From: Balanoglossus misakiensis
Lineage: Eukaryota; Hemichordata
Assembly (NCBI GenBank): GCA_040954595.2
Contig: CM082578.2
Coordinates: 12,462,001-12,526,000, forward strand
Direction: 5' to 3'
DNA length: 64,000 nucleotides
Made by a program: the position numbers and the translations under genes. The notes beneath the pieces are model-generated. The model searched no databases, had not been told where the DNA came from, and saw nothing but the letters and a program-made list of their open reading frames with translations. How positions within the stretch are numbered: the stretch's first letter is position 1; each line of letters opens with the position of its first letter. Below are positions 59,901 to 64,000 of this stretch, in pieces.

Positions 59901-60810
59901 AAGCTGTGATTACATGAAATGGTGCTAAATTAACCAACATTAAAGTTAGCAAAAAGTAAAAAAAGCGTGCTTCTTAACATTAAAGGAATAAAAAAAAATC
60001 CACTGGGGTACAGTGCTTGACGAATAAGTAGGCTACAATTAACAAAGTTAGCTAAAGAAACAACATGCCAGTTTGCTTTGAAATTAACTTGTTAAACATG
60101 ACAGTATATACACAAACAACATAAGAAATAAAATGTGGCAAAAGGGAATGTTAACAAAACGCTTCTTTAGCTCAGTTATACTTGGCTAAAATATCTCACC
60201 CAGTTGTGACCAAAATTGCACCAAATACATATACGTCTGGTTTTACGGAATAAATTTTGTGTACTCCAAGAGAATTGCTCTTTCATTAATTAATGTCAAG
60301 AAACATGACACTCACTCTACACGTTATCATTTTTTAAAAACCGCAACATGATTCAAAATTTACAAGATTGCCAAACAATCTATAAAATTGTCTTATCCAC
60401 GTCTATCAAGGTAAACAAAAACTTTATTGATATTTTCAAGGTGATTTCATTTTTTGGCCATCTTCAATCTTCCATCGTCACCTTCCATACATGTTTTGGT
60501 TGCGTTGGAATGTTGGTCGGGGGTCCTTGCAAGTTTTTCTTCCAGGCGCACAGAGTGACTGGGATGACTCCCAGATCAAGGCCGGCATGGGTTCAGCACC
60601 CGATTGGGAGGGGGGAATGCATGTGATGAAACTTTTTCTGGTTTGACGGGGACGTTGTCGTCAGAGTGATATAATGTGACAACAATGTGACCCCCCCCCC
60701 CAACCCCCACACACACATTCGATAGAAGCAAAGTAGTACTGTTAGTTCAGTGGTGCTAAACACAAATCTGAGGACTGCCATCAAGGATGTTTTTTTCTAC
60801 TTCTCCTTCT
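56904..60810. other. AT-rich non-coding stretch: TEX264 promoter side and MAGI 3' UTR side
   Basis: About 3.9 kb with no supported coding exon. Base composition falls to clearly AT-rich, with many homopolymer A/T runs, as in long 3' UTRs. The right part is probably MAGI 3' UTR and the left end TEX264 5' UTR and promoter, but the boundary is not visible. A C11 run followed by CA repeats lies at 60691-60718. Confidence 0.5.
60691..60718. repeat. C11 tract with adjacent C/CA-rich run
   Basis: Eleven consecutive C, then AACCCCC and a short CA repeat, just downstream of the MAGI stop on the minus strand. Confidence 0.85.
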
Positions 60811-63968
<3,158 letters not shown>

Positions 63969-64000
63969 CTGTGTAAAAATAAATTATATCAATCACTGAA

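Noticed and set aside
60590-60680. Alternative MAGI terminal exon in a frame reading SDDNVPVKPEKVSS to a TGA
   Set aside because: It looks protein-like, but there is no AG acceptor with a pyrimidine tract in the right phase, and the exon at 60878 fits better.

Overview
The window is animal genomic DNA. Coding exons are short, bounded by GT/AG introns, joined in consistent phases and separated by long non-coding stretches rich in microsatellites. The three recognisable genes are all metazoan: a metabotropic glutamate receptor (mGluR) family member, TEX264 and a MAGI-type PDZ scaffold. Intron sizes, undepleted CpG and divergence from the vertebrate proteins fit a marine invertebrate (deuterostome or spiralian). 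I cannot name the species.

Layout. Positions 1-36965 hold no recognised gene. This is most simply the long intron upstream of the first visible mGluR exon, because the N-terminal half of the ligand-binding domain is missing from the window. Inside it lies a 14.2-kb tandem array (15049-29265) of about 163 copies of an 87-bp unit with higher-order structure. From 36966 to 53962 (+) seven exons encode the last 735 residues of the mGluR-like class C GPCR: rest of the venus-flytrap domain, nine-cysteine domain, seven membrane helices and a short tail ending in a PDZ-ligand motif. TEX264 (-, three exons, 56849-55510) lies tail-to-tail with it. The 3' part of a MAGI gene (-, eight exons, 63968-60811) follows; it encodes two PDZ domains, a disordered linker and the C-terminus, and its 5' part lies beyond the right edge.

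Most interesting points. (1) The receptor keeps several glutamate-site residues but has Val where mGluRs carry a near-invariant Lys (mGluR4 K405 / mGluR1 K409), which suggests a changed ligand, as in the insect mXR receptors. (2) The array has an 870-bp higher-order period, marked by a recurrent stop-creating variant of a frame that is otherwise open antisense. (3) The receptor has two possible C-termini (spliced and intron-retained), and both end in class I PDZ ligands; a class I PDZ scaffold is encoded 7 kb away. (4) TEX264 keeps the FEEL LC3-interacting motif. (5) TGACGTCA palindromes occur at least nine times. No bacterial-type system, CRISPR array, tRNA or rRNA was seen. Long reading frames inside the array should not be taken as genes.
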